From the NCBI GenBank assembly GCA_947472705.1, contig CANJDA010000014.1, positions 1-23,971 of the forward strand: DNA of 23,971 nt, in the 5' to 3' direction. The stretch is from Flavobacteriaceae bacterium. GTDB lineage: Bacteria; Bacteroidota; Bacteroidia; Flavobacteriales; Flavobacteriaceae. Numbering within the stretch: position 1 is the first letter of the stretch; each line of letters begins with the position of its first letter. Positions 1 through 7,152 of the stretch are shown here, piece by piece. Position numbers and translations under genes: made by a program. The notes beneath the pieces were generated by a model. It had not been told where the DNA came from. It ran no database searches and saw nothing but the letters and a program-made list of their open reading frames with translations.

Positions 1-1976
1 GCAATATATCTTTGTTTATATTCAGGGAGGTTTTTTAAGTTGCCATAATCTATACCATTAAATAATGAGTATGGTAATGTGAATTTAGCCGAAACACTAA
101 ATTCTGAACCATAAGTTGGATAAATTGGATTTACCCCTTTGTTGTTTCTGCTTAACCCAAGAGTAAACGCTAAGTTTCGAGAGGCACCATCTCCAAAAGT
201 AAACAAACCAGTGTTGTAATTATGTAAATCATAATATTGGAAAGATACTGAACTTGAAAAAACGAAGTAATCATCTGGGATAGTTAAACGTTTAGCTATA
301 CCAACAGATAGTGATGTAATGTTGAAACTTTTACTTTTATCAACATTGCTTGAACTACCAGTATACAAAAACTGTTTGCTGTGTGAAATAGATGATGAAA
401 AATTGATTGGTTTTTTACCTCCAAACCATGGTTCTGAAAAGGATAAGCTATAGGTTTGGAAATAGGAACTTGCTTGTAAACGCAATGCAACTTTTTGACC
501 ATCTCCCATTGGAAGCGGTTTGTAGGCATCTTTCTTAAACATGTTTCTGGCTGAAAAATTATTGAAAGACAATCCCAATGTTCCAATAAATCCACCGCCA
601 CCATAACCACCTTGTAGTTCAATTTGGCTAGATCCTTTTTCAACTACATGGTATTCAATATCAACAGTACCAGCTGCTGGATCAACATTTTTAAATTTTG
701 GGTCAATTGCTTCTGGATCAAAGAAACCTAATTGTCCAATTTCACGTATCGTTCTTACTAAATCTTCTTTACTGTATTTTTGACCAGGTTGAGTACGTAA
801 TTCACGATAAATAACTCGGTCATTGGTTTTGTCATTACCAACAACAGTAATGTTATTGAAGTAGGCAATTGGCCCTTCTGTTACTCTGATTTCAAAGTCA
901 ATGGTGTCATTTGCAGTTTTAGTTTCTACAGCATTTATGTTAGAAAATAAATAACCGTTGTTTTGATATAGATTAGTGATGTCATCACCATCAGGTTTTG
1001 ACTTGTCAGCAATTCTTTTTTCTAATAAAACACCATTGTATGTATCTCCTTTTTTAACACCTAAAATTCTAGATAATAATTGGTCAGAATAGATAGAATT
1101 TCCAAGGAATTTAATATCTCCAAAATAATATTTATGTCCTTCTTCTAGTTTAATGTTAATTGCAAGCTTAGTTTTTTTAGCATTCAGGTAGACAGAGTCT
1201 TGAATAATTCGTGCATCTCTATATCCTTTTTCCTTGTATTTGTCAATGATAGAAGTTAAATCTTCTTTGTATTTATCTTTAATAAATTTGGAAGCTTTAA
1301 ATAAATGGAGAGGGCTAGATTGCTTGGTGTTTTTCATTGCAGCTTTCAGTTTTGAACTTGAAAACTTTTCATTCCCTTCAAAAGTAATTCTTGAAATTTT
1401 CAGTTTATCACCTTTGTCAATGTTAACCAGCATTTTTACTTGATTTCCTTCAGTAGTATCGGGAATGGTTTTGATAAATACTTTCGTCTTAAAATAACCG
1501 TCTTTTTTGTATTTATTTTCGATGTAATTTTTGGTAGTGGTAATCAAATTTTCATTAACAATTTTTCCTTTTGTTAATCCGTTATCTTTTATTAAACCTT
1601 CAATTTTTGATTTTTTTACTCCTTGAAATTTAACTTCATTAAGTTTTGGTAGTTCGGCAATATCCAAATCCATCCAAATACTATCGCCTTCTATTTTGTT
1701 AACATAAAAATCGATGTCACTAAATAAGCCAAGCTTTCCTAATTTTTTTATGGCATTGCTAATTTCTTCACCTGGAACAGTTATTTCCTGACCTTTCTCA
1801 ATGCCAGAAAAAGTGACTACGGTTTGTTGATTATAACTGATTTTCCCATTTACTTTAACTCCAGCTAAAATGTATTTTTTGCCTTGATCAAAAGGAATTC
1901 TATCTTGGGCTTGTAATTGAAAAATAGTTCCAAATAAAAAAATAAATAGAAATATTTTTAAGGGTTTAATCTGCAC
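1..1976 (-). CDS. bamA: Outer membrane assembly factor BamA, 3' end cut by the window edge
   Basis: About 658 codons are visible; the rest of the C-terminal barrel lies beyond the left edge. BamA is the Omp85-family barrel that folds and inserts outer membrane proteins. A hydrophobic signal peptide (residues 2-24, ending QLQAQ) is followed by repeated POTRA-type units from about residue 30 to 440 (for example VKVNGKISYNQQTV and VKFQGVKKSK), then the barrel from about residue 445 (IELQGGYGGGGFIGTLGL, FSEPWFGGKK). I chose the GTG at 1976: it gives a clean signal peptide and lies 7 bases after the uppS stop, and no ATG fits better. An in-frame TTG upstream, inside uppS, is less likely. It is the last visible gene of porG-uppS-bamA; in related genomes OmpH/Skp chaperone genes follow. 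Family assignment is very secure; the start is fairly secure. Confidence 0.96.
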   Translation of the reverse strand, partial: MQIKPLKIFLFIFLFGTIFQLQAQDRIPFDQGKKYILAGVKVNGKISYNQQTVVTFSGIEKGQEITVPGEEISNAIKKLGKLGLFSDIDFYVNKIEGDSIWMDLDIAELPKLNEVKFQGVKKSKIEGLIKDNGLTKGKIVNENLITTTKNYIENKYKKDGYFKTKVFIKTIPDTTEGNQVKMLVNIDKGDKLKISRITFEGNEKFSSSKLKAAMKNTKQSSPLHLFKASKFIKDKYKEDLTSIIDKYKEKGYRDARIIQDSVYLNAKKTKLAINIKLEEGHKYYFGDIKFLGNSIYSDQLLSRILGVKKGDTYNGVLLEKRIADKSKPDGDDITNLYQNNGYLFSNINAVETKTANDTIDFEIRVTEGPIAYFNNITVVGNDKTNDRVIYRELRTQPGQKYSKEDLVRTIREIGQLGFFDPEAIDPKFKNVDPAAGTVDIEYHVVEKGSSQIELQGGYGGGGFIGTLGLSFNNFSARNMFKKDAYKPLPMGDGQKVALRLQASSYFQTYSLSFSEPWFGGKKPINFSSSISHSKQFLYTGSSSNVDKSKSFNITSLSVGIAKRLTIPDDYFVFSSSVSFQYYDLHNYNTGLFTFGDGASRNLAFTLGLSRNNKGVNPIYPTYGSEFSVSAKFTLPYSLFNGIDYGNLKNLPEYKQRYI

Positions 1977-1983
1977 TGAAATT

Positions 1984-2724
1984 TTATTTAATTTGTTCGC
2001 TTGTCTTTCCAAATCTTCGTTCTCTTTTTTGATAGCTGATAATGGCTTCATATAAATCTTCTTCTTTAAAATCGGGCCACAAAACATCCGTAAAATAAAA
2101 TTCCGCATAGGCTATTTGCCATAACAAAAAATTACTGATTCGGTGTTCCCCACTGGTTCTAATCACTAAATCAACATCGGGTAAATTGTGCGTGTAAAGA
2201 TGCTGATTAATAATTGATTCATCAAGTGTGTCTATCGAAATTATATTATTTTTAACTTTATTGCTTATAATTTTAACAGCATTTAACAATTCTTCTCTTG
2301 AGCCATAGCTTAAGGCTAAAGTCAAAGTCATTCTGCTATTGTTTTTGGTTTTTTCAATTACTGCTAATAATTCTTTTTTGGCTTTTGTTGGAAGTAAATC
2401 TATATTTCCAATGCAGTTTAATTGAATATTGTTTTTTTGAAGGGTTTCAAATTCATTCTTTAAGGAGGAAATTAATAGTTTCATTAATGTATCCACTTCC
2501 AGTTTTGGGCGATTCCAATTTTCGGTAGAAAAAGCGTAGAGGGTTAGGTTTTCAATTCCTAATTTGGCACAAGTTTCAACTGTAACTCTAACCGATTTTG
2601 TTCCATTTTCATGACCAAATGCTCTTAATAACCCTTTTTGTTTAGCCCAACGACCATTGCCGTCCATAATGATGGCTAGGTGTTTTGGTAAATTATCTTT
2701 ATCTATGTTTGTTAGTAAACTCAT
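1984..2724 (-). CDS. uppS: Isoprenyl transferase (undecaprenyl diphosphate synthase)
   Basis: A cis-prenyltransferase that condenses isopentenyl diphosphate with farnesyl diphosphate to make the C55 lipid carrier for peptidoglycan and other envelope polymers. The family motifs are present: HLAIIMDGNGRWAK (residues 15-28, catalytic Asp at 21), LTLYAFSTENWNRP, and near the C-terminus DVDLVIRTSGEHRISNFLLWQ followed by YAEFYFTDVLWPDF. At 246 residues it has normal length. I start it at the ATG at 2724, one base after the porG stop; an in-frame GTG at 2736 would overlap porG by 11 bases and adds only MQIK. It is almost certainly translated with porG and bamA from one message. Confidence 0.97.
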   Translation of the reverse strand: MSLLTNIDKDNLPKHLAIIMDGNGRWAKQKGLLRAFGHENGTKSVRVTVETCAKLGIENLTLYAFSTENWNRPKLEVDTLMKLLISSLKNEFETLQKNNIQLNCIGNIDLLPTKAKKELLAVIEKTKNNSRMTLTLALSYGSREELLNAVKIISNKVKNNIISIDTLDESIINQHLYTHNLPDVDLVIRTSGEHRISNFLLWQIAYAEFYFTDVLWPDFKEEDLYEAIISYQKRERRFGKTSEQIK

Positions 2725-2725
2725 T

Positions 2726-3412
2726 TTAATCTGCACAAAAGCAGGGTTTTTCAGTAAAGGTATACGTTAATGTAAACCCTGTAAATACATACCAATCATT
2801 ACTGTTTAAATTGCCAAATTTCAAAGGCGCCAAATTGCTGTTTTTGGGCGAACTTCCATCTAAATTATCTGTGAAAGTGTATCGAGTACCGACTTCAAAA
2901 CCAACAATAAATTTTGTAAAAATATTAGCTTTAATACCTACCGTAATAGGTATTGCCATGGCGCTGGCTGTATAATCGGTTTTTGTTTCTCCATTTACTA
3001 CAAATAACTCATCATAGGCAAAATAAGACAAGCCAGTATATACATAGGGCGACACCTTCCTCCTTAATATATTATGCAGATTAAAATCGAAAAAATCGAA
3101 TTCTAATCCTGCAGAAAACTCTTTTATATTATTTTTAAACTTATAGCCTCTCTCATATCTGCCTGGTACTTCAGAATCTAAATCATTTCCAGAAATAGTA
3201 GACTGAGTATAGGAAAACCTATAAGAGTGTCGCGGGCTTTTATTCCATTTATACAAAATTCCGAAAGCAGGTTCATTGGGCGAAACAAAATTGGTTTTAC
3301 CCACATCACCTATGTAATTACTGCCTCCCAAGAATACCCCAATTTCATTGATTTGGGCATTCAAAAAATTTTGAAAAAACAAACAAAAAAATAATACTAA
3401 AATCTTTTTCAT
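2726..3412 (-). CDS. porG: PorG-like type IX secretion outer membrane protein (DUF6089)
   Basis: A 228-residue secreted barrel protein. The signal peptide is MKKILVLFFCLFFQ followed by NFLNAQ, and the mature part shows alternating polar/aromatic strands (HSYRFSYTQSTISG, VSPYVYTGLSYFAYD, GFEVGTRYTFTD, ending YVFTGFTLTYTF). The start INEIGVFLGGSNYIGDVG is typical of DUF6089. In Porphyromonas gingivalis the DUF6089 protein PorG, which associates with the PorK/PorN ring of the type IX secretion system, is also encoded just before uppS and an Omp85 gene; I use that family and gene-order match for the name. A longer start at 3433 exists, but it would place the start codon on the promoter -7 element, so the ATG at 3412 is preferred. 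The C-terminus has two cysteines (KPCFCAD). Barrel and family are secure; a role in secretion is inferred. Confidence 0.85.
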   Translation of the reverse strand: MKKILVLFFCLFFQNFLNAQINEIGVFLGGSNYIGDVGKTNFVSPNEPAFGILYKWNKSPRHSYRFSYTQSTISGNDLDSEVPGRYERGYKFKNNIKEFSAGLEFDFFDFNLHNILRRKVSPYVYTGLSYFAYDELFVVNGETKTDYTASAMAIPITVGIKANIFTKFIVGFEVGTRYTFTDNLDGSSPKNSNLAPLKFGNLNSNDWYVFTGFTLTYTFTEKPCFCAD

Positions 3413-3430
3413 TAAATTGAAAATAGCGTG

Positions 3431-3438
3431 CAAATATA
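3431..3438 (-). promoter_or_regulatory. Promoter -7 element for porG-uppS-bamA
   Basis: The minus strand reads TATATTTG, a full match to the Bacteroidota -7 motif TAnnTTTG, 18 bases before the porG ATG at 3412. A weak -33 candidate, TTAG, lies 18 bases upstream. The start site would be near 3424, giving a very short leader. Confidence 0.6.
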
Positions 3439-3526
3439 ATAATTCTCAGTACTTATCTAACATGAAATTTATATTTCTGCCAAATAAAATAAAGGGCTGA
3501 TTATTAAGGTAGTTATTATGGTTTAT

Positions 3527-3549
3527 ATTCTAAACGGAATTTTTAGAAT
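3527..3549. other. AT-rich inverted repeat after nadK
   Basis: ATTCTAAA and TTTAGAAT form a perfect 8-base inverted repeat around a 7-base loop in the 143-base gap between nadK and porG. It lies where a nadK terminator would be expected, but no clear U-tract follows on the minus strand, so termination here is only a guess. Apart from this hairpin and the porG promoter I see nothing else in the gap. Confidence 0.3.
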
Positions 3550-3576
3550 TGTAGTATAAATTGAAGAAAATTTTTT

Positions 3577-4458
3577 CTAATTTCTCTTGTCTTCTCCCCA
3601 CAATAATTTGTTTCGAAGTGTTTTCAAAAAAGTCTCTTCGGATATTTCAACCATATTAATTTTGAAAGGTGTTTTTTTGATTTTTAATTCAGAATTATTA
3701 CTGATGTAGGATATCCTTGAATCTAACGAAACCAAGTATTGTTCTTCTCTTCCAGAAACTTTAAGTCTAATTTCAGTGTCATCCGGAATTACTAGAGGTC
3801 TAGCAGTAAGGTTGTGTGGCGCTATAGGAGTGATGATAAATGCTTTAACATCAGGAGTTAATATTGGACCGCCACAACTTAAAGAATAGCCGGTAGAGCC
3901 CGTAGGAGTTGAAATAATTAAACCATCAGCCCAATACGAATTCAAATATTCGTCATTCAAATAAGTCTCAATGGTAATCATCGAAGTGGTGTCTTTTCGA
4001 TTTATCGAAACTTCGTTCATTGCAAAATTGATATCAATTTTGGATTCCTTTGAGGAACAATCCATTGATAAAAGTGTTCTTTCGGAAATAGTATATTTTT
4101 TTTGAAGTACAATTTGAAGAAAAGATTCAATATTTTCTTTTTGAACTTTAGCCAAAAAACCTAATCTACCCGCATTCACGCCAAGAATCGGAATACCCGA
4201 ATCACGAACATATGTAGCCGCTCTTAAGATGGTTCCATCGCCACCGATACTGATAAGGATGTCAAAACTTTTATCTAAATCAGTATGATTGGCAAAGGTT
4301 TTATGTTCACGTTCAATAATTTTTTCTTCATGTAATATCTTCAGAAACTTTTCTTCAATGACCAACTCAACATTATTTTTGTTGAAAAAATCAAAAATAT
4401 CTTTAATAATTGGTCGAGTGTCGTTTTGATAATATTGTCCGAAGATGGCAATTTTCAT
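3577..4458 (-). CDS. nadK: NAD kinase
   Basis: Phosphorylates NAD to NADP in the cytoplasm using ATP or polyphosphate, the only route to NADP. The 293-residue protein begins MKIAIFGQYYQ and carries the signature GGDGT at residues 72-76 (with ILRAA after it), NAGRLGFLAK, a MNEVSI segment (the NE/D motif that contacts the substrate), and TPTGSTGYSLSCGGPI. Length and motif order are normal for the family. Its start lies 3 bases after the stop of the CBS-domain gene, so the two are almost surely one transcription unit. The pairing with a CBS/ACT-like protein upstream and porG-uppS downstream recurs in Flavobacteriaceae as far as I recall, but I could not check that. Confidence 0.97.
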   Translation of the reverse strand: MKIAIFGQYYQNDTRPIIKDIFDFFNKNNVELVIEEKFLKILHEEKIIEREHKTFANHTDLDKSFDILISIGGDGTILRAATYVRDSGIPILGVNAGRLGFLAKVQKENIESFLQIVLQKKYTISERTLLSMDCSSKESKIDINFAMNEVSINRKDTTSMITIETYLNDEYLNSYWADGLIISTPTGSTGYSLSCGGPILTPDVKAFIITPIAPHNLTARPLVIPDDTEIRLKVSGREEQYLVSLDSRISYISNNSELKIKKTPFKINMVEISEETFLKTLRNKLLWGEDKRN

Positions 4459-4461
4459 GGT

Positions 4462-5121
4462 TTACATATTTAAATATTTATCCAAATATTCAGAACGCTC
4501 TTTTAAACTGTTCAAGTAGTTGTCTTCGTTATGTTCTGATACAATTTGATAATTATAACGACGGAACGTTTGTATAATTTCATTAACGCTTCCAAGGGTT
4601 GTTTTAATAGTTACCTGTACTTTTTCGGCATTAGCCTCTGAAACAAAAACGCCGAGCAACTTACCATTATTACTTTCTACAATTTGTGTAATTTGACTCA
4701 TAGAATAGTCGGCTGTTGGTTTTTCTACCACTATGATACCGCCTGTTTCTTTTAAGAAAGGGGTTTCGTTTAAAAACTTTATAATATCAGTGATTTCATA
4801 ATATCCTATGTACTTATTGTTGGCATCCAAAATTGGAACCACATTGGCATTGTTTCGCGCAAAAACCTCCAAAACATCTAACCAAATCATGTTGTCTCTC
4901 ACAAAAAAACCTTCAAATGCATAGCGGTAATCAGTAATGTTCTTCTCTGATTCAAAAGTTTCTGAATCTACTGCAGATATGCAACCTATATAGACACCAT
5001 TATCCAAAAGCGGAAAGTGTGAAAAAGTGCTTTCAGCAAAAAAGTCCTGAATGTCAGCTACTGTTTCAGTTATTGAAAAAGGCTTAAAATCGTTATTAAT
5101 ATAATCGGAAAGTAATCTCAT
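4462..5121 (-). CDS. CBS-domain protein with ACT-like C-terminus
   Basis: A 219-residue soluble protein. The first 130 residues hold two CBS repeats: about 5-60 (SITETVADIQDFFAEST, FPLLDNGVYIGCIS) and about 70-130 (MIWLDVLEVFARNNANVVPILDANNKYIGYYE). CBS pairs generally bind adenine nucleotides such as AMP, ATP or S-adenosylmethionine. The remaining part (GGIIVVEKPTADYSMSQITQIVESNNGK onwards, summarised here) looks like an ACT-type beta-alpha-beta fold. No enzymatic motif is visible, so I expect a sensor or regulator. The 3-base spacing to nadK suggests it may sense adenylate or NAD(P)-related status, but that is inference from context only. Confidence 0.88.
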   Translation of the reverse strand: MRLLSDYINNDFKPFSITETVADIQDFFAESTFSHFPLLDNGVYIGCISAVDSETFESEKNITDYRYAFEGFFVRDNMIWLDVLEVFARNNANVVPILDANNKYIGYYEITDIIKFLNETPFLKETGGIIVVEKPTADYSMSQITQIVESNNGKLLGVFVSEANAEKVQVTIKTTLGSVNEIIQTFRRYNYQIVSEHNEDNYLNSLKERSEYLDKYLNM

Positions 5122-5188
5122 TTATTCTTTTCTTTTAGCGACTGCAAAATAATCAAATTTTGGGACATGCCGACTTAGTTTTACTTTG

Positions 5189-5196
5189 TATTTTTG
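5189..5196 (+). promoter_or_regulatory. Promoter -7 element for the pdxJ operon
   Basis: TATTTTTG matches TAnnTTTG exactly, 40 bases before the pdxJ ATG. I see no well-spaced -33 TTG (the nearest TTTTG is about 26 bases upstream). The expected transcription start is near 5203, so the palindrome at 5213-5227 would lie in the leader RNA. Confidence 0.5.
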
Positions 5197-5212
5197 TAAT
5201 CAAATTTTTAAA

Positions 5213-5227
5213 TGATAGGTCCTATCA
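5213..5227. promoter_or_regulatory. Palindrome in the pdxJ leader
   Basis: TGATAGG and CCTATCA flank a single central T, a 7+7 inverted repeat 9 bases before the pdxJ start. It could be a protein operator just downstream of the promoter or a short RNA structure near the ribosome binding region. Which of these, if either, cannot be told from sequence. Confidence 0.4.
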
Positions 5228-5236
5228 AAAAATTAT

Positions 5237-5950
5237 ATGACAAAATTAAGCGTTAACATTAATAAAATAGCCACTTTAAGAAATGCTCGCGGTGGTAATA
5301 CCCCCGATTTATTACAAGTTGCCAAAGACATTCAAAGGTTCGGTGCGCAAGGCATAACCATTCATCCCAGACCCGATGAAAGACATATTCGTTACCAAGA
5401 CGCTCGTGATTTAAAACCGATAGTCTATACCGAATTCAATATCGAAGGGAATCCACAACACAATTTTATCGATTTGGTTTTAGAGTGCAAACCTGAACAA
5501 GTTACCCTGGTTCCTGATGCCATTGGCGCCATTACTTCATCTGCAGGTTGGGACACCATTAAAAATCAATCCTATTTAACAGAAGTGATTGCCGAGTTCA
5601 AAAGAAACGGTATCCGAACTTCCATCTTTGTCGACCCAATTGAAGCAATGATTGAAGGCGCCAAAAAAACAGGTACTGACCGCATTGAATTGTACACCGA
5701 AGAGTTCGCCCATCAATACGGATTAGGCAACAAAGCAGGAATTGAACCTTATGTAAAAGCAGCTGTTGTGGCTAATGAATTGGAACTCGGAATCAATGCC
5801 GGCCACGATTTAAGTTTGGATAATATCAAATTCTTCAAAGAGAATATTCCTGGTTTACTAGAAGTTTCTATTGGCCATGCTTTGATATCAGAAGCTTTGT
5901 ATCTTGGGTTGGACAATGTTGTTAATATGTATTTGCAAAAACTGAAATAA
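5237..5950 (+). CDS. pdxJ: Pyridoxine 5'-phosphate synthase
   Basis: Condenses 1-deoxyxylulose 5-phosphate with 3-amino-2-oxopropyl phosphate to give pyridoxine 5'-phosphate, the ring-closing step of DXP-dependent vitamin B6 synthesis. The 237-residue TIM barrel shows the family landmarks: LSVNINKIATLRNARGG at the N-terminus, ITIHPRPDERHI, EFNIEGNP, VTLVPDAIGAITSSAGWD, RTSIFVDP, DRIELYTE, and LGINAGHDLSLDN followed by EVSIGHALISEAL. Length is normal. It heads a tight operon: the hydrolase gene starts on the base after its TAA. A short out-of-frame ATG reading frame (5212-5256) overlaps the start; I do not count it as a gene. Confidence 0.97.
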   Translation: MTKLSVNINKIATLRNARGGNTPDLLQVAKDIQRFGAQGITIHPRPDERHIRYQDARDLKPIVYTEFNIEGNPQHNFIDLVLECKPEQVTLVPDAIGAITSSAGWDTIKNQSYLTEVIAEFKRNGIRTSIFVDPIEAMIEGAKKTGTDRIELYTEEFAHQYGLGNKAGIEPYVKAAVVANELELGINAGHDLSLDNIKFFKENIPGLLEVSIGHALISEALYLGLDNVVNMYLQKLK

Positions 5951-6712
5951 ATGTTGTATTCAAGGATTGAAGGCGAAGGCAAGCCTCTTATTATAATACA
6001 CGGTTTTCTCGGCATGAGTGATAATTGGAAATCATTAGGGTCTCTTTATGCTGCTGAAGGATTTCAGGTACACATGCTCGATTTGCGAAACCATGGAAGA
6101 AGTTTTCATTCGGAGGATTTCAATTATACGGTCATGGCAAATGATTTGTTAGAGTATTGCCAGCATCATAATTTAATAAACATCAATATTATTGGCCATT
6201 CAATGGGAGGAAAAGTAGCGATGCTTTTTGCAACTACTCACACCGATTTAGTCGAAAAATTAATAGTAGCTGATATCGGCCCGAAATATTATCCACCACA
6301 CCATCAAGAAATATTAGCAGGTTTGAATGCAATAGACTTTTCAACAAAACCTGATAGAGCACAAGTAGAAGAAATTCTTTATCCTTTTATTCCTGATTTT
6401 GGCACAAGACAATTTTTAATGAAAAACTTGTATTGGGTTGAGCCAGGACAATTAGCTTTCCGATTCAATCTTCCAGTTTTCAATGCTAAAATTGAAACTA
6501 TAGGCGAGGTCTTACCTGAAGGGAATACGTTTGCAAAACCTACAATGTTTATCCGTGGCGGAAACTCTCGCTATATTGTAGAGGGTGACTTGCCTGAAAT
6601 AAAAATACATTTCCCTAACTTTGAACTAGCAACCATTCCTAATGTAGGCCATTGGTTGCATGCCGAAAACCCAAAGTTGTTTTTTGAAGAAACCATAAAA
6701 TTTTTAAAATAA
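5951..6712 (+). CDS. Alpha/beta hydrolase, YbfF-like esterase
   Basis: A 253-residue cytoplasmic hydrolase. The oxyanion region IIIHGFLG is at residues 14-21, the nucleophile elbow GHSMGG has Ser84, a probable acid lies in IVADIGP, and the base is in VGHWLHAENP (His234). The order and the NHGRSFHSEDFNY loop resemble E. coli YbfF, an esterase with activity on short acyl and acyl-CoA esters, but the true substrate is unknown. The ATG follows the pdxJ stop with no gap, so translation is probably coupled. The pairing with pdxJ may only reflect co-transcription; no role in B6 metabolism is shown. Confidence 0.9.
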   Translation: MLYSRIEGEGKPLIIIHGFLGMSDNWKSLGSLYAAEGFQVHMLDLRNHGRSFHSEDFNYTVMANDLLEYCQHHNLININIIGHSMGGKVAMLFATTHTDLVEKLIVADIGPKYYPPHHQEILAGLNAIDFSTKPDRAQVEEILYPFIPDFGTRQFLMKNLYWVEPGQLAFRFNLPVFNAKIETIGEVLPEGNTFAKPTMFIRGGNSRYIVEGDLPEIKIHFPNFELATIPNVGHWLHAENPKLFFEETIKFLK

Positions 6713-6716
6713 AACT

Positions 6717-7061
6717 ATGAAACTACTCATCAGAATTTTCATCACAGCACTATTAGTAATGGCTATAGCTTACCTTATGAAAGGAGTATATGTAAAAGAA
6801 TTTACTACAGCTTTAACAGTGGCTATAGTTTTAGGTTTGCTTAACTTTTTTGTAAAACCTATTTTAGTGTTGTTTACTTTGCCAGTTACCTTCTTTACGT
6901 TAGGCTTGTTTATGTTGGTTATCAATGCTATAATCATCATGCTTTGCGACTATTTTATAGACGAATTCAGCGTCAATTCGTTCTGGACGGCAATGCTCTT
7001 TAGTATTATCTTATCTCTTTCACAATCCTTGGTTTTTCAAATCACTGGAGAGGCAAAATAA
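6717..7061 (+). CDS. Small membrane protein, phage-holin-4 (YvlD-like) family
   Basis: A 114-residue, strongly hydrophobic protein with four predicted membrane helices: about residues 4-20, 30-46, 50-78 (possibly two, around the LFTLPVTFFTLGLF turn) and 89-108. The segment LGLLNFFVKPILVLFTLPVT is characteristic of the Phage_holin_4_2/YvlD family. Despite the family name these are common chromosomal proteins; in Bacillus the relative is part of an envelope-stress operon. Function here is unknown. It is last in the pdxJ operon, 4 bases after the hydrolase stop. Confidence 0.88.
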   Translation: MKLLIRIFITALLVMAIAYLMKGVYVKEFTTALTVAIVLGLLNFFVKPILVLFTLPVTFFTLGLFMLVINAIIIMLCDYFIDEFSVNSFWTAMLFSIILSLSQSLVFQITGEAK

Positions 7062-7088
7062 AAGACTAAAAATCAATAAAATAAAAAC

Positions 7089-7127
7089 TTGGTTGGGTTG
7101 TAGAAATGTTATAATTTTGCAACCCAA
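7089..7127 (+). promoter_or_regulatory. tig promoter overlapped by an inverted repeat
   Basis: A -33 TTG at 7089-7091 and a -7 TAATTTTG at 7112-7119 are separated by 20 bases, close to the Bacteroidota consensus. An 8-base perfect inverted repeat, TTGGGTTG (7093-7100) and CAACCCAA (7120-7127), brackets the -7 element, with one arm in the spacer and one at about the transcription start. This geometry fits an operator, but no regulator is identified. Confidence 0.65.
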
Positions 7128-7152
7128 TTTTAGTATGTAAAAAACACAAGAA

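Noticed and set aside
2722..2736. GTG at 2736 as the uppS start
   Set aside because: It would overlap porG by 11 bases and add only four residues; the ATG at 2724, one base after the porG stop, is the simpler choice.
3434..3576. A small gene or RNA in the nadK-porG gap
   Set aside because: Only an AT-rich inverted repeat and the porG promoter are visible; no open frame or structured RNA motif can be supported.
5212..5256. A 14-codon gene overlapping the pdxJ start
   Set aside because: Too short to support as a gene without conservation data; kept only as part of a leader observation.
6717..7061. Prophage remnant suggested by the phage-holin family name
   Set aside because: The YvlD-like family is a normal chromosomal membrane protein family, and no endolysin, integrase or other phage gene is nearby.
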